Positions 1 to 7,914 of a stretch of DNA of 64,000 bases are shown in pieces. Under the pieces are notes generated by a model. That model was not told where the DNA came from. It saw nothing but the letters and a program-made list of their open reading frames with translations, and did no database searches. The DNA is taken from NCBI RefSeq assembly GCF_000364625.1, contig NZ_KB822615.1, positions 23,056-87,055 on the forward strand, given 5' to 3'. Source of the DNA: Pseudomonas thermotolerans DSM 14292 (GTDB lineage: Bacteria; Pseudomonadota; Gammaproteobacteria; Pseudomonadales; Pseudomonadaceae). Each line of letters starts with the position of its first letter. Positions within the stretch are counted from its first letter, which is position 1. The position numbers and the translations under genes are program-made.

Positions 1-722
1 GCGACGCCGGCACCGCGGTGGGCGCCGCCGCCTACGTATCCGTGCAGCGCGGCGTGCCGGTGGAGAAGATGGAGCACGTCTATCTCGGCCCCTCCTACAG
101 CAACGAGGAGGTCATCGCCGCTTGTGCCAAGCACCCCAACAAGCCGGTGTGGAAGAAGATCGACAATGTCGAGCAGCGCATCGCTAGGATCATGGTCGAC
201 GGCCACCCGGTGGCCTGGTTCCAGGGCCGCATGGAGTTCGGTCCGCGCGCCCTCGGCGGCCGCTCGATCATCGGCTGCCCGAGCGTGCCCGGGGTGGCCG
301 ACCGGATCAACGAGCAGATCAAGTTCCGCGAGCGCTGGCGGCCCTTCTGCCCGTCGATGCTCGACACCGTGGCGCCGCAGATGCTCAAGGTGAAGCACCC
401 GTCGCCCTTCATGACCTTCACCTTCGAGGTCAACGAGGAGTGGAAGACCCGTGTCGCCGAGGTGGTCCACGAGGACGGCACTTCCCGCGCCCAGGTCCTG
501 GAGCGCCGCCACAACCCGCGCTGGTACGACCTCATGGTCGAGCTGGAGAAGCTCACCGGCAACGGCGTGTCGCTGAACACCTCGCTGAACCGCCGTGGCG
601 AGCCGATGATCTGTTCGCCCACCGATGCCCTGAACATGTTCTACGGTTCCGATCTGCAGTACCTGATCATGGAGGACATCCTGGTGGTCAAGGACGGGAA
701 TGACTGGTATGACCACGTCTGA
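1..722 (+). CDS. wapO: LPS core carbamoyltransferase, C-terminal part (5' end outside window)
   Basis: The frame is open from the window edge, so only the last 239 residues are present. They form the C-terminal half of a NodU/TobZ/HypF-type O-carbamoyltransferase. The hallmark RMEFGPRALGGRSI stretch (about residues 76-89 of the visible part) belongs to the YrdC-like/C-terminal fold, and a conserved segment NTSLNRRGEPM lies near the end. In Pseudomonas this gene sits beside wapH, and WapO puts a carbamoyl group on heptose II of the inner core using carbamoyl phosphate and ATP. The same neighbour follows here with a 23-bp overlap. The family call is secure; the core-specific role is inferred from synteny. 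Confidence 0.85.
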   Translation, partial: DAGTAVGAAAYVSVQRGVPVEKMEHVYLGPSYSNEEVIAACAKHPNKPVWKKIDNVEQRIARIMVDGHPVAWFQGRMEFGPRALGGRSIIGCPSVPGVADRINEQIKFRERWRPFCPSMLDTVAPQMLKVKHPSPFMTFTFEVNEEWKTRVAEVVHEDGTSRAQVLERRHNPRWYDLMVELEKLTGNGVSLNTSLNRRGEPMICSPTDALNMFYGSDLQYLIMEDILVVKDGNDWYDHV

Positions 723-1845
723 GGCGGCCGACAGCAACGGCGAGCGCTGGGTACTGCAGTTCTGCCACGGCTACGATGGTCCCTTTCTGGACTGCGCCCG
801 GCAATATGCCGTGCTGTTCAGGGACAGCCCCTACCGGGTCTGCACCGTCTACCTGACCGGCGAGCCGTCCGCGGAGGTCGAGCGTGGCTCGGCCTCCGAC
901 GAGGTCATCTTCCTCAACTACTCCAGCCGACAGATCCGTGGCCTCAAGCTGGCCGCGATCCGTGCCTTCAGGCGCATTGCCGCTTCCCGCGACTTCGCCC
1001 TGTGCATCGCCCATCGTTTCAAGCCCATCTACATCGCCCTGCTCGGCAGCGAACTGCCGGTGATCGGCGTGCACCACGCCTTTGGTGACTACCAGCGGCG
1101 TTCACGTCGGCTGTTCGCCGGATTCTTCCGCGAGCGCCTGCACCTGCTGGGCGTCTCCGACGCGGTGCGCGACGACATCCGCGCCTGCCTGCCGGGTTGG
1201 CCGGCCGAGCGCGTCGAGACCCTGTACAACCGCATCGACCTGTCGGCCGTGCAGGCCGAGCAGCTAGACCGCGCGGCGGCCCGCGAGCACCTCGACCTTC
1301 CGCAGGACGCCTGGGTGGTGGGCAACGTGGGGCGTCTGCACCCCGACAAGGACCAGGCCACCCTGATCCGCGGCTTTGCCCAAGCCCTGCCGCAGCTGCC
1401 GGCCGGCAGCCTGCTGGCGATCATGGGCAGCGGCCGGTTGGAAGCCTCTCTCAAGGCACTGGCCGCCGAGCTCGGGGTGAGCGATTCGGTGCGCTTTCTC
1501 GGCCAGGTGCCCCATGGCCGCCGTTATTTCAAGGCCTTCGACGTGTTCGCCCTGAGCTCGGACCACGAGCCCTTCGGCATGGTCCTGCTGGAAGCCATGG
1601 CCGCTGGGGTACCGGTGGTCTGCAGCGACTGCGGCGGCGGCCGGGAGATCGTGGCCGGTGTCGGCGAGCTGTTCCCGCTGGGAGAGGCGGCCGAGCTGGC
1701 CGCGACGCTGATCCGTCTGGCGGATTCGAGGGAGCTTCCGACCCTGCGTGAGAAGATGCAGGCTCGGTTGCAGGAGCGCTTTTCCGACCAGACCGCCGGT
1801 CAGCGCTTCTGGTCGCTTCCGGTCGTATCCGGCATGCAGAGGTAG
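700..1845 (+). CDS. wapH: LPS core glycosyltransferase (GT4 family), WapH-like
   Basis: A 381-residue GT-B glycosyltransferase. The C-terminal half has the GT4 signature: VVGNVGRLHPDKDQATLIRG (about 205-225), a donor-binding EPFGMVLLEAMAAGVPVV loop (about 287-305) with the E-x7-E pattern, and a Rossmann-like C-terminal domain. It starts inside the end of the carbamoyltransferase gene. ATG 700 has an AGGA five bases upstream; the in-frame ATG at 709 is a poorer alternative. In P. aeruginosa the gene next to wapO is wapH, which adds a core sugar on the cytoplasmic face of the inner membrane. The exact sugar transferred is not deducible here. The next gene starts 3 bp downstream, so this is one operon. 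Confidence 0.8.
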   Translation: MTGMTTSEAADSNGERWVLQFCHGYDGPFLDCARQYAVLFRDSPYRVCTVYLTGEPSAEVERGSASDEVIFLNYSSRQIRGLKLAAIRAFRRIAASRDFALCIAHRFKPIYIALLGSELPVIGVHHAFGDYQRRSRRLFAGFFRERLHLLGVSDAVRDDIRACLPGWPAERVETLYNRIDLSAVQAEQLDRAAAREHLDLPQDAWVVGNVGRLHPDKDQATLIRGFAQALPQLPAGSLLAIMGSGRLEASLKALAAELGVSDSVRFLGQVPHGRRYFKAFDVFALSSDHEPFGMVLLEAMAAGVPVVCSDCGGGREIVAGVGELFPLGEAAELAATLIRLADSRELPTLREKMQARLQERFSDQTAGQRFWSLPVVSGMQR

Positions 1846-1848
1846 CCC

Positions 1849-3141
1849 ATGCATTCGGTGAGCATCAATCCCTGGGCGGCCAAGTGCCGGGCGCTCGATC
1901 GTTACCGTTGGCGGTTGTTGCGTCAGCACCATGGTCTGCCGGGCAGCTGCCTCCGTGTGCTCCGCGCCGCGCTTGTCGATTTCGCCTTCGGCGTGCGTGC
2001 CCGGTGGCGGCTGGCATCTGCCTCGGACGGCCAGAGCTGCGATTTTCTCCTGCTGCAGGCGGCGCCCAAGGTCATCAGGCTGCAGCGCAAGAAGATGCTC
2101 ATCGAGGGCGTGCGTGCCCGCGGCTTCAGCTTGGTGGAAACCGCCCTGCCGGAACCCGGCGAGATCCTTCGCCAGCGCCAGCTCAGGAAGCCGCCTTATC
2201 CGGTGCCGATCCGCTATTTCGGCATGGCCGCCTATGCCGAGTGGCTGGCGGAACATTATCGACCGCGCATCCTCCTCAACGATCGCAACGGCAGCCTCTA
2301 CGTACCTTTCCTGCGGCTGGCCCTCAATGCCCGTGGCGCCCTGCTGGTCCATCTGGCCCATGCCACCACGGTGGAGGGGTCGCGGCGCCTGGGGATGAAC
2401 GACTACGACTACTACTTCCTGTTCGGGCAGAGCTCCATAGAGGCCCTGTGGCAGCGCCCGCTGCGCTTCGGCCACTCACATGCCGTGCTGTCCGGGTCGC
2501 ACATGGTGGACCTGGCCTACGACATGCCGCCGGCCGCGCGGACTCTGCTGGTGCTGGGCGTGGGGCCGGACAAGGAGAAGGAACGGGGCTATCTGGCGAC
2601 CTACGCCCTGCTCAAGGAATGGGCCTCCGGCCACCCGGATTACCGGGTTCTGATCAAGGCCCATCCGCGTAGTCAGGCGACCTTCTGGCAGCAGGCCGCG
2701 GCGGAGCTGCCGAATCTGCAGGTGCTGCCCAGCGGCTGTTCCCTGGCGGAGGCCCTGCGGCAGGCCTCCGTGGTGGTCAACATCATGTCCAACGCGGTGA
2801 TCGAGGCGGCCCTGGCGCATCGCCCGGTGATCTACGTGAATGTTGCCGGGACGCAGGACATCTTCGAGCAGGAGCGTTTCCTGGGAGCGCGCGTGTCCGA
2901 CCTTCACGCTCTCTCCGAGCGGGTGGCGGCGATCGCCGGCAACTATTCCGCGTACGTGGAGCGTTCGGTGGCCTTCGCGGAGCACCATCTCAGCCATGGC
3001 TGCAAGGGGCTGTCGAATACCCTGGATCTGTTGCAGCAGCTGCTGGCCGGCATGCGTCCGGAAAGCATCCTGTTGCCCGCTTCCCCTCCTGACTTGGGCG
3101 GCCCGTACCGGGATGGGGCGGTTGGACCGCTGCTGTCCTGA
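1849..3141 (+). CDS. Predicted GT-B polysaccharide/LPS glycosyltransferase, family uncertain
   Basis: A 430-residue cytosolic protein with no signal peptide. I do not recognise an exact family. A C-terminal Rossmann-like half contains DYRVLIKAHPRSQ (about 264-276), NIMSNAVIEAALAHRPVIYV (about 305-324) and a following VAGTQDIFEQERFLG segment. This resembles the phosphate/nucleotide-binding half of CDP-glycerol phosphotransferase or capsule-type (KpsC/KpsS, GT-B) enzymes, where the K-x-H-P motif is typical. The N-terminal half carries the acceptor side (LVHLAHATTVEG). It starts 3 bp after wapH behind AGAGG and is the last gene of that transcription unit. The likely role is adding a residue to the core. 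It is not at the matching P. aeruginosa position, so it is species- or clade-specific. Confidence 0.55.
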   Translation: MHSVSINPWAAKCRALDRYRWRLLRQHHGLPGSCLRVLRAALVDFAFGVRARWRLASASDGQSCDFLLLQAAPKVIRLQRKKMLIEGVRARGFSLVETALPEPGEILRQRQLRKPPYPVPIRYFGMAAYAEWLAEHYRPRILLNDRNGSLYVPFLRLALNARGALLVHLAHATTVEGSRRLGMNDYDYYFLFGQSSIEALWQRPLRFGHSHAVLSGSHMVDLAYDMPPAARTLLVLGVGPDKEKERGYLATYALLKEWASGHPDYRVLIKAHPRSQATFWQQAAAELPNLQVLPSGCSLAEALRQASVVVNIMSNAVIEAALAHRPVIYVNVAGTQDIFEQERFLGARVSDLHALSERVAAIAGNYSAYVERSVAFAEHHLSHGCKGLSNTLDLLQQLLAGMRPESILLPASPPDLGGPYRDGAVGPLLS

Positions 3142-3426
3142 GTTGCCATCGTGCCGAGTCGTTGGAGGGGAAGTCTGGTTGGTCTGGCTGGCTATTGGGG
3201 AAGTGAGGGCTCATTGGCCAAGGCGGACCGGCAGAAGACCCCCTGCCGGGGTAACGGGGAGAACTCGAGTTGTGCTGCCGGGCCTGAGGGTTCTTACGCG
3301 CACTTTGCGTTCTGCAAATGCTTCAAGGGCAACTCGGTATCGATGGAACAATTGTGAACAAGCACCGATCGGATATTTTCGTGGAGTCGCAGGGGCTGCC
3401 GGGCGCTTCCATGAGGTACATACATA

Positions 3427-4356
3427 ATGACCATGACGAATGAAACTCCCATGTCTCAGCAGCCGGCCAATGCAGGTGATCCGCGGATCCTCTTCCTGAT
3501 ACCGTTTTTCGGGAACTGGCCCTTCTGGTTCGCGTTCTTCCTCGAAAGCTGTCGGCACAACCCGACCATCGACTGGTTGCTCTTCACCGACTGCCCGATC
3601 CCCGAGGATGCCCCCGGCAACGTGCGCTTCGTCCCCATGACGTTCGCCGAGTACTGTGATCTGGTTTCCGAACGCCTGGGCATCGACTTCCACCCTGCAC
3701 AGCCGTACAAGCTCTGCGACATCAAGCCCGCCCTGGGGGCGGTCCACGAGGACCAGCTGGCCGGCTACGACTTCTGGGCGTTCGGCGACATCGATGTCAT
3801 CTACGGCAACCTGCGCGGCTACTTCACCGCGGAACGCCTGGCAGCCAAGGACCTCTTCGCGACCCACAGCCGCCGCATTTCCGGTCACCTCTGCCTGCTG
3901 CGCAATACCGAGCGCATGCGCCAGGCCTTCCGGCTGATCCCCGACTGGCAGCGCCGTTACGAGGATCCCAAGCACTACGCGCTGGACGAAGGGGCCTTCA
4001 GCCGTCTGTTCATCCGCCACAAGAACTGGCCCGAGGCCTTGCGGCGCTTTGCCGGGCGCTTCAACGACTGGAGCCGGCGCAGCGAGTTCATCGAGGCCCA
4101 CAGCACTTTTACCCTGCTGGAGGATGGACGCCGGCTGATCCCGGAGCGTTGGTACTGGCGCAAGGGCCGGTTGACCAACAATCTGCAGGGCGACCAGGAG
4201 CTGCCCTACCTGCATTTCCTGGTGTGGAAGAAGGAACGGTGGGCGTCGCAGTCGCCCGAGGACTTGCTGGGGCCGCCCGGCTTGCCTCGCCAGGAGGCCT
4301 GGGTGGTCAGCGCCGAGGGTTGGAGACCGATGCCGGCGGAGGGCGGAGCGCCATGA
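3427..4356 (+). CDS. DUF6625-type putative glycosyltransferase
   Basis: A 309-residue protein resembling the DUF6625 glycosyltransferase-like group. The N terminus has a beta strand/glycine turn (ILFLIPFFGNWPFWF, about 20-34). An FGDIDVIYGN segment (about 118-127) looks like a GT-A metal-binding D-x-D. Further aromatic and acidic segments (HYALDEGAFSRLF) resemble the catalytic-base region of GT-A folds. ATG codons lie at 3427 and 3433, with an in-frame Met at residue 10; GAGG upstream does not decide between them. A 285-bp non-coding stretch (3142-3426) precedes it, so it probably has its own promoter. It overlaps the next GT2 gene by ATGA, so the two are translationally coupled. The function is inferred: sugar addition to the core or a capping sugar. 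Confidence 0.6.
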   Translation: MTMTNETPMSQQPANAGDPRILFLIPFFGNWPFWFAFFLESCRHNPTIDWLLFTDCPIPEDAPGNVRFVPMTFAEYCDLVSERLGIDFHPAQPYKLCDIKPALGAVHEDQLAGYDFWAFGDIDVIYGNLRGYFTAERLAAKDLFATHSRRISGHLCLLRNTERMRQAFRLIPDWQRRYEDPKHYALDEGAFSRLFIRHKNWPEALRRFAGRFNDWSRRSEFIEAHSTFTLLEDGRRLIPERWYWRKGRLTNNLQGDQELPYLHFLVWKKERWASQSPEDLLGPPGLPRQEAWVVSAEGWRPMPAEGGAP

Positions 4357-5270
4357 GCATGCCGGCCACTCCTCTCGTTTCCGTCATCATCCCCTGCTAC
4401 AACTACGCGGCCTACGTGGGGCAGGCCATCGCCAGCGTGCTGCAGCAGGACTACCCGAACTACGAACTGATCGTGGTGGACGATGGCTCCACGGACGACA
4501 GCGTGGCGGTGATCGAGGCCACATTGCGCGAATGGCAGCCGCGCAGCCGGGTGCGCCGGGTCGAGTTCATCCGCCAGCAGAACGCCGGGGTGAGCGCGGC
4601 CCTGAATGCTGGTCTGGCCGTGGCGCAGGGGGAGTTCGTCGCTACCTTCGATGCCGATGACCTGATGCCGCCCAACAAGCTGTCCATCCAGGCCGGCTAT
4701 CTGGCCGAGCACCCGGAGGTCGGCTGCGTGGGCGGCATCGCGGTGCGCATCGACGAGCGGGGCGCCCGGCTGCCAAAGAAGGACAAGCGGCGCAGCATCA
4801 AGCGCTACGACTTCGCCGCGGCCCTGGCGGAGGCGCTGGTGGTCGGCGGCGGCATCGCCGTCTATCGGCGCGACGCCATGCTGGCCGTGGGCGGCTACGA
4901 TCCGCAGATCAAGATCCAGGATTTCCAGATGACCCTGAAGATCGCCCATGCGGGCTATCGGGTGGACATCCTGCCGGACGTCGTCACCCTGTACCGCAAG
5001 CACGGCGACAGCCTGTCGAAGAACTACAAGGCAGAATATCGCTACGGCCTGCAGGTCATCCAGGCCTACGCCGAACACGAAGCCTACGAATCGGCCCGGG
5101 CCCGGTTGATCACCAAGGCATTGCGCATGGCGGTGCTGCACGACAAGGCCTTCGCCTGGCGGCTGTTCAAGGAGGTGCCGCTGCGCCAGTGGGACCGCCA
5201 GTTGTTCAAGCGACTGCGTCACTTCCTGCTGAAGCGGGAGAAGCCGGGGCCGAAGGAAACGCTGCAGTGA
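4353..5270 (+). CDS. Family 2 glycosyltransferase (LPS core; possible WapR counterpart)
   Basis: A 305-residue GT-A family 2 enzyme. It shows VSVIIPCYNYAAYVGQAI (about 8-25), the nucleotide-binding ELIVVDDGSTDDS (about 39-51), QQNAGVSAALNAG, the metal-binding ATFDADD (about 95-101) and a catalytic region KIQDFQMTLKIA (about 187-198). The start at 4353 makes ATGA with the upstream stop; a longer frame reading back into that gene is ignored. P. aeruginosa wapR is a GT2 gene of about this size in the neighbouring core locus, so this could be its positional equivalent, but orthology is not established. It ends the rightward unit, facing the leftward kinase gene across a hairpin. Confidence 0.7.
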   Translation: MSMPATPLVSVIIPCYNYAAYVGQAIASVLQQDYPNYELIVVDDGSTDDSVAVIEATLREWQPRSRVRRVEFIRQQNAGVSAALNAGLAVAQGEFVATFDADDLMPPNKLSIQAGYLAEHPEVGCVGGIAVRIDERGARLPKKDKRRSIKRYDFAAALAEALVVGGGIAVYRRDAMLAVGGYDPQIKIQDFQMTLKIAHAGYRVDILPDVVTLYRKHGDSLSKNYKAEYRYGLQVIQAYAEHEAYESARARLITKALRMAVLHDKAFAWRLFKEVPLRQWDRQLFKRLRHFLLKREKPGPKETLQ

Positions 5271-5275
5271 CCGGG

Positions 5276-5293
5276 CCGGGCGCCGTCGCCCGG
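5276..5293. terminator. Hairpin between convergent genes
   Basis: A perfect 7-bp GC stem (CCGGGCG / CGCCCGG) with a 4-base loop lies 6 bp after the GT2 stop and 25 bp from the stop of the opposing kinase gene. There is no T-tract, so it may be a weak bidirectional or Rho-assisted terminator. Confidence 0.35.
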
Positions 5294-5318
5294 TGCGCTG
5301 TAGCAATTTGCGTGGTAG

Positions 5319-5996
5319 TCAGCGCTTCCGAGTGGCGCTGGCCGCGTTGAACAGACTCTGCAGATAGGCGGTGAAGTGCTGGCGCGGCCCGGCGGGCAGC
5401 GCCTCGCAGTAGCCGGTGATGAACTCTTCGGCGGCTGGCAGCAGCAGGGCCGCATCCCGTGCGTATCTGAACAGGTGGCGGAAGTTGCGCTGGCGCAGGT
5501 TGCGGTTGAGCGGCCGGCGGTTGCAGCGCATGTCGGCGAAGTCGATCAGGCCGAGCGTCGAATGCTCGGTCATGATGACGTTGCCCAGGTGCAGGGAGCG
5601 GAAGTAGACCCCCTGCCGGTGCAGGTCGGCGATGAAGGCGCCGAGCTGCCGGCAAGTCTGCGCCAGATCCTCCGGCGCCTGCTGCGGCAGCAGGGCGCGC
5701 AGGGTCTCGCCGGGCAGCGGCCGGTAGTGCACGGCCGTCCGGGCGATGGACGGGATGCGATAGGTATCTATGATCTGTGGACAGGGGATTCCCCGCGCCT
5801 CGAGCGCTTCGGCGTTGCGGGCGAAGCGCACCGCATAGGGGCAAAACAGGCTGGACGAGAGCAGGCTCTTGCGCCGGAACAGCTTGAGGATGCTGCCGTC
5901 GGCCAGCCGGAGGACCTTCTCGCCGTGGCCATCGGCCTCCAGCACCTCGGCGTTCTCGCGGAGCGTCAGGAATTGTCGGGAGGTCAGCGGGGTCAT
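5319..5996 (-). CDS. WaaP/InaA-type lipopolysaccharide kinase family protein
   Basis: A 225-residue protein with an atypical protein-kinase fold of the LPS-kinase (WaaP/InaA, RIO-like) group. Visible elements are an N-terminal VLRLADGSILKLFRRKS with the presumed ATP-lysine, LHRQGVYFRSLHLGNVIM (about 130-147; the catalytic loop, where the usual H-x-D reads S-L-H), and LIDFADMR (about 155-162; DFG-equivalent). In P. aeruginosa a homologue (PA4998 position) lies next to msbA, as here, but it is transcribed divergently from msbA. These kinases phosphorylate core heptoses or act in envelope and solvent tolerance; the substrate is unknown here. The catalytic Asp seen in canonical kinases is not obvious in the loop, so activity is uncertain. 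Confidence 0.7.
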   Translation of the reverse strand: MTPLTSRQFLTLRENAEVLEADGHGEKVLRLADGSILKLFRRKSLLSSSLFCPYAVRFARNAEALEARGIPCPQIIDTYRIPSIARTAVHYRPLPGETLRALLPQQAPEDLAQTCRQLGAFIADLHRQGVYFRSLHLGNVIMTEHSTLGLIDFADMRCNRRPLNRNLRQRNFRHLFRYARDAALLLPAAEEFITGYCEALPAGPRQHFTAYLQSLFNAASATRKR

Positions 5997-6111
5997 GGGG
6001 AGGGCGGCAGGCTTGGGCGGCAGTCAAAGGTCCGCAGTGTACCCGATGCCGCGCGGAGAAATCAGGCGTCTATGTTAGACTCGGCCGCTTGTGATTCAGG
6101 GCCTCAGTTGC

Positions 6112-7914
6112 ATGACCGACCGCGCCAGCGCTTCCAGTCTCAAGATCTATCTCCGCCTGCTGAGCTACGTGAAGCCCTACATCGGCTATTTCCTGCTCAG
6201 CATCGTCGGTTACGTCATTTTCGCTTCCACCCAGCCCATGCTGGCGGGGATCCTCAAGTATTTCGTCGACGGCCTGTCCAACCCGGAGGCGACCCTGTTC
6301 GCCGACATTCCGGTGCTCAAGGACCTGCAGTTGCTCCAGACGGTACCTCTGCTGATCGTGCTGATCGCCGCCTGGCAGGGCCTGGGCTCGTTCCTCGGCA
6401 ACTACTTCCTCGCCAAGGTTTCCCTGGGGCTGGTGCACGACCTGCGGGTGGTGCTGTTCGACAGCCTGCTGCGTCTGCCCAACCGCTATTTCGACCAGCA
6501 CAACTCCGGGCATCTGATCTCGCGCATCACCTTCAACGTCACCATGGTCACCGGTGCCGCCACCGACGCCATCAAGGTGGTGATCCGCGAGGGCCTGACG
6601 GTGGTCTTCCTGTTCGCCTACCTGCTGTGGATGAACTGGAAACTGACCCTGGTGATGGTGGCCATCCTGCCGGTGATCGCCCTGATGGTCAGCAGTGCCA
6701 GCAAGAAGTTCCGCAAGCAGAGCAAGAAGATCCAGGTGGCCATGGGCGACGTCACCCACGTGGCCTCGGAAACCATCCAGGGCTATCGGGTGGTGCGCAG
6801 CTTCGGCGGCGAGGACTACGAGTCCGCGCGCTTCCTGGAGGCCAGCCGCGACAACACTGCCAAGCAGCTGCGCATGACCAAGACCGGCGCTGTCTACACC
6901 CCGATGCTGCAGCTGGTGATCTACACCGGCATGGCGATGCTGATGTTCCTGGTCCTGTACCTGCGCGGCGACGCTTCGGCGGGCGACTTGGTGGCCTACA
7001 TCACCGCCGCCGGTCTGCTGCCCAAGCCGATCCGCCAGCTCTCCGAGGTCAGCTCCACCATCCAGCGTGGCCTGGCCGGCGCCGAGAGCATCTTCGAGCA
7101 GCTCGACGAGGACCCCGAAGTGGACGATGGACGCATCGAGCGCGAGCGGGTGAGCGGCCGGCTGGAGGTGCGCGAGCTGAGCTTCCAGTATCCGGGCACC
7201 GAGAAGCCGGTGTTGCACGACATCTCCTTCGTCGCCGAGCCGGGACAGATGATCGCTCTGGTGGGCCGCTCCGGCAGCGGCAAGTCGACCCTCGCCAGTC
7301 TGATTCCGCGCTTCTACCACCACGACCAGGGTCACATACTGCTGGATGGCGTGGACGTCGAGGACTACCGCCTGCGCAATCTGCGCCGGCACATCGCCCT
7401 GGTCACCCAGCACGTCACCCTGTTCAACGACTCGGTGGCCAACAACATCGCCTACGGCGACCTTGCCGGGGCGCCGCTGGAGGACATCAAGCGCGCTGCC
7501 GCGGCGGCCTACGCCGACGAGTTCATCGAGAAACTGCCGCAGGGCTACGACACCCTGGTCGGCGAGAACGGCGTGCTGCTCTCCGGCGGCCAGCGGCAGC
7601 GCCTGGCGATTGCCCGCGCATTGCTGAAGAACGCGCCGCTGCTGATTCTCGACGAGGCCACCTCGGCGCTGGATACCGAGTCCGAGCGGCACATCCAGGC
7701 CGCCCTGGACGAGGTGATGAAGGGGCGCACCACCCTGGTGATCGCCCACCGCCTGTCGACCATCGAGAAGGCCGACCTGATCCTGGTGATGGATCAGGGG
7801 CGGATCGTCGAGCGCGGCAGTCATGCCGAGCTGCTGGCGCTGAACGGCCATTACGCACGTCTGCACGCGCAGCTCGGCAAGGATCAGGACCCGGACAAGG
7901 CGCTCGAAGCATGA
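6112..7914 (+). CDS. msbA: Lipid A-core flippase MsbA (ABC transporter)
   Basis: A 600-residue half-transporter that moves lipid A-core across the inner membrane using ATP. The N-terminal membrane domain (about 20-320) has six hydrophobic spans. The nucleotide-binding domain has Walker A GRSGSGKST (about 384-392), the ABC signature LSGGQRQR (about 488-495), Walker B LLILDEATSALD (about 512-523) and the switch histidine in VIAHRLS (about 544-550). The GTG at 6091 would add seven residues, but ATG 6112 fits the family start. It overlaps the next gene by ATGA. A 115-bp region upstream, shared with the divergent kinase gene, presumably holds the promoter. Its placement among core genes fits its substrate. 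Confidence 0.95.
   Translation: MTDRASASSLKIYLRLLSYVKPYIGYFLLSIVGYVIFASTQPMLAGILKYFVDGLSNPEATLFADIPVLKDLQLLQTVPLLIVLIAAWQGLGSFLGNYFLAKVSLGLVHDLRVVLFDSLLRLPNRYFDQHNSGHLISRITFNVTMVTGAATDAIKVVIREGLTVVFLFAYLLWMNWKLTLVMVAILPVIALMVSSASKKFRKQSKKIQVAMGDVTHVASETIQGYRVVRSFGGEDYESARFLEASRDNTAKQLRMTKTGAVYTPMLQLVIYTGMAMLMFLVLYLRGDASAGDLVAYITAAGLLPKPIRQLSEVSSTIQRGLAGAESIFEQLDEDPEVDDGRIERERVSGRLEVRELSFQYPGTEKPVLHDISFVAEPGQMIALVGRSGSGKSTLASLIPRFYHHDQGHILLDGVDVEDYRLRNLRRHIALVTQHVTLFNDSVANNIAYGDLAGAPLEDIKRAAAAAYADEFIEKLPQGYDTLVGENGVLLSGGQRQRLAIARALLKNAPLLILDEATSALDTESERHIQAALDEVMKGRTTLVIAHRLSTIEKADLILVMDQGRIVERGSHAELLALNGHYARLHAQLGKDQDPDKALEA

Noticed and set aside
3238..3252. ACCCC/GGGGT hairpin after the orphan GT gene as a terminator
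   Set aside because: A 5-bp stem without a T-tract is too weak to call.
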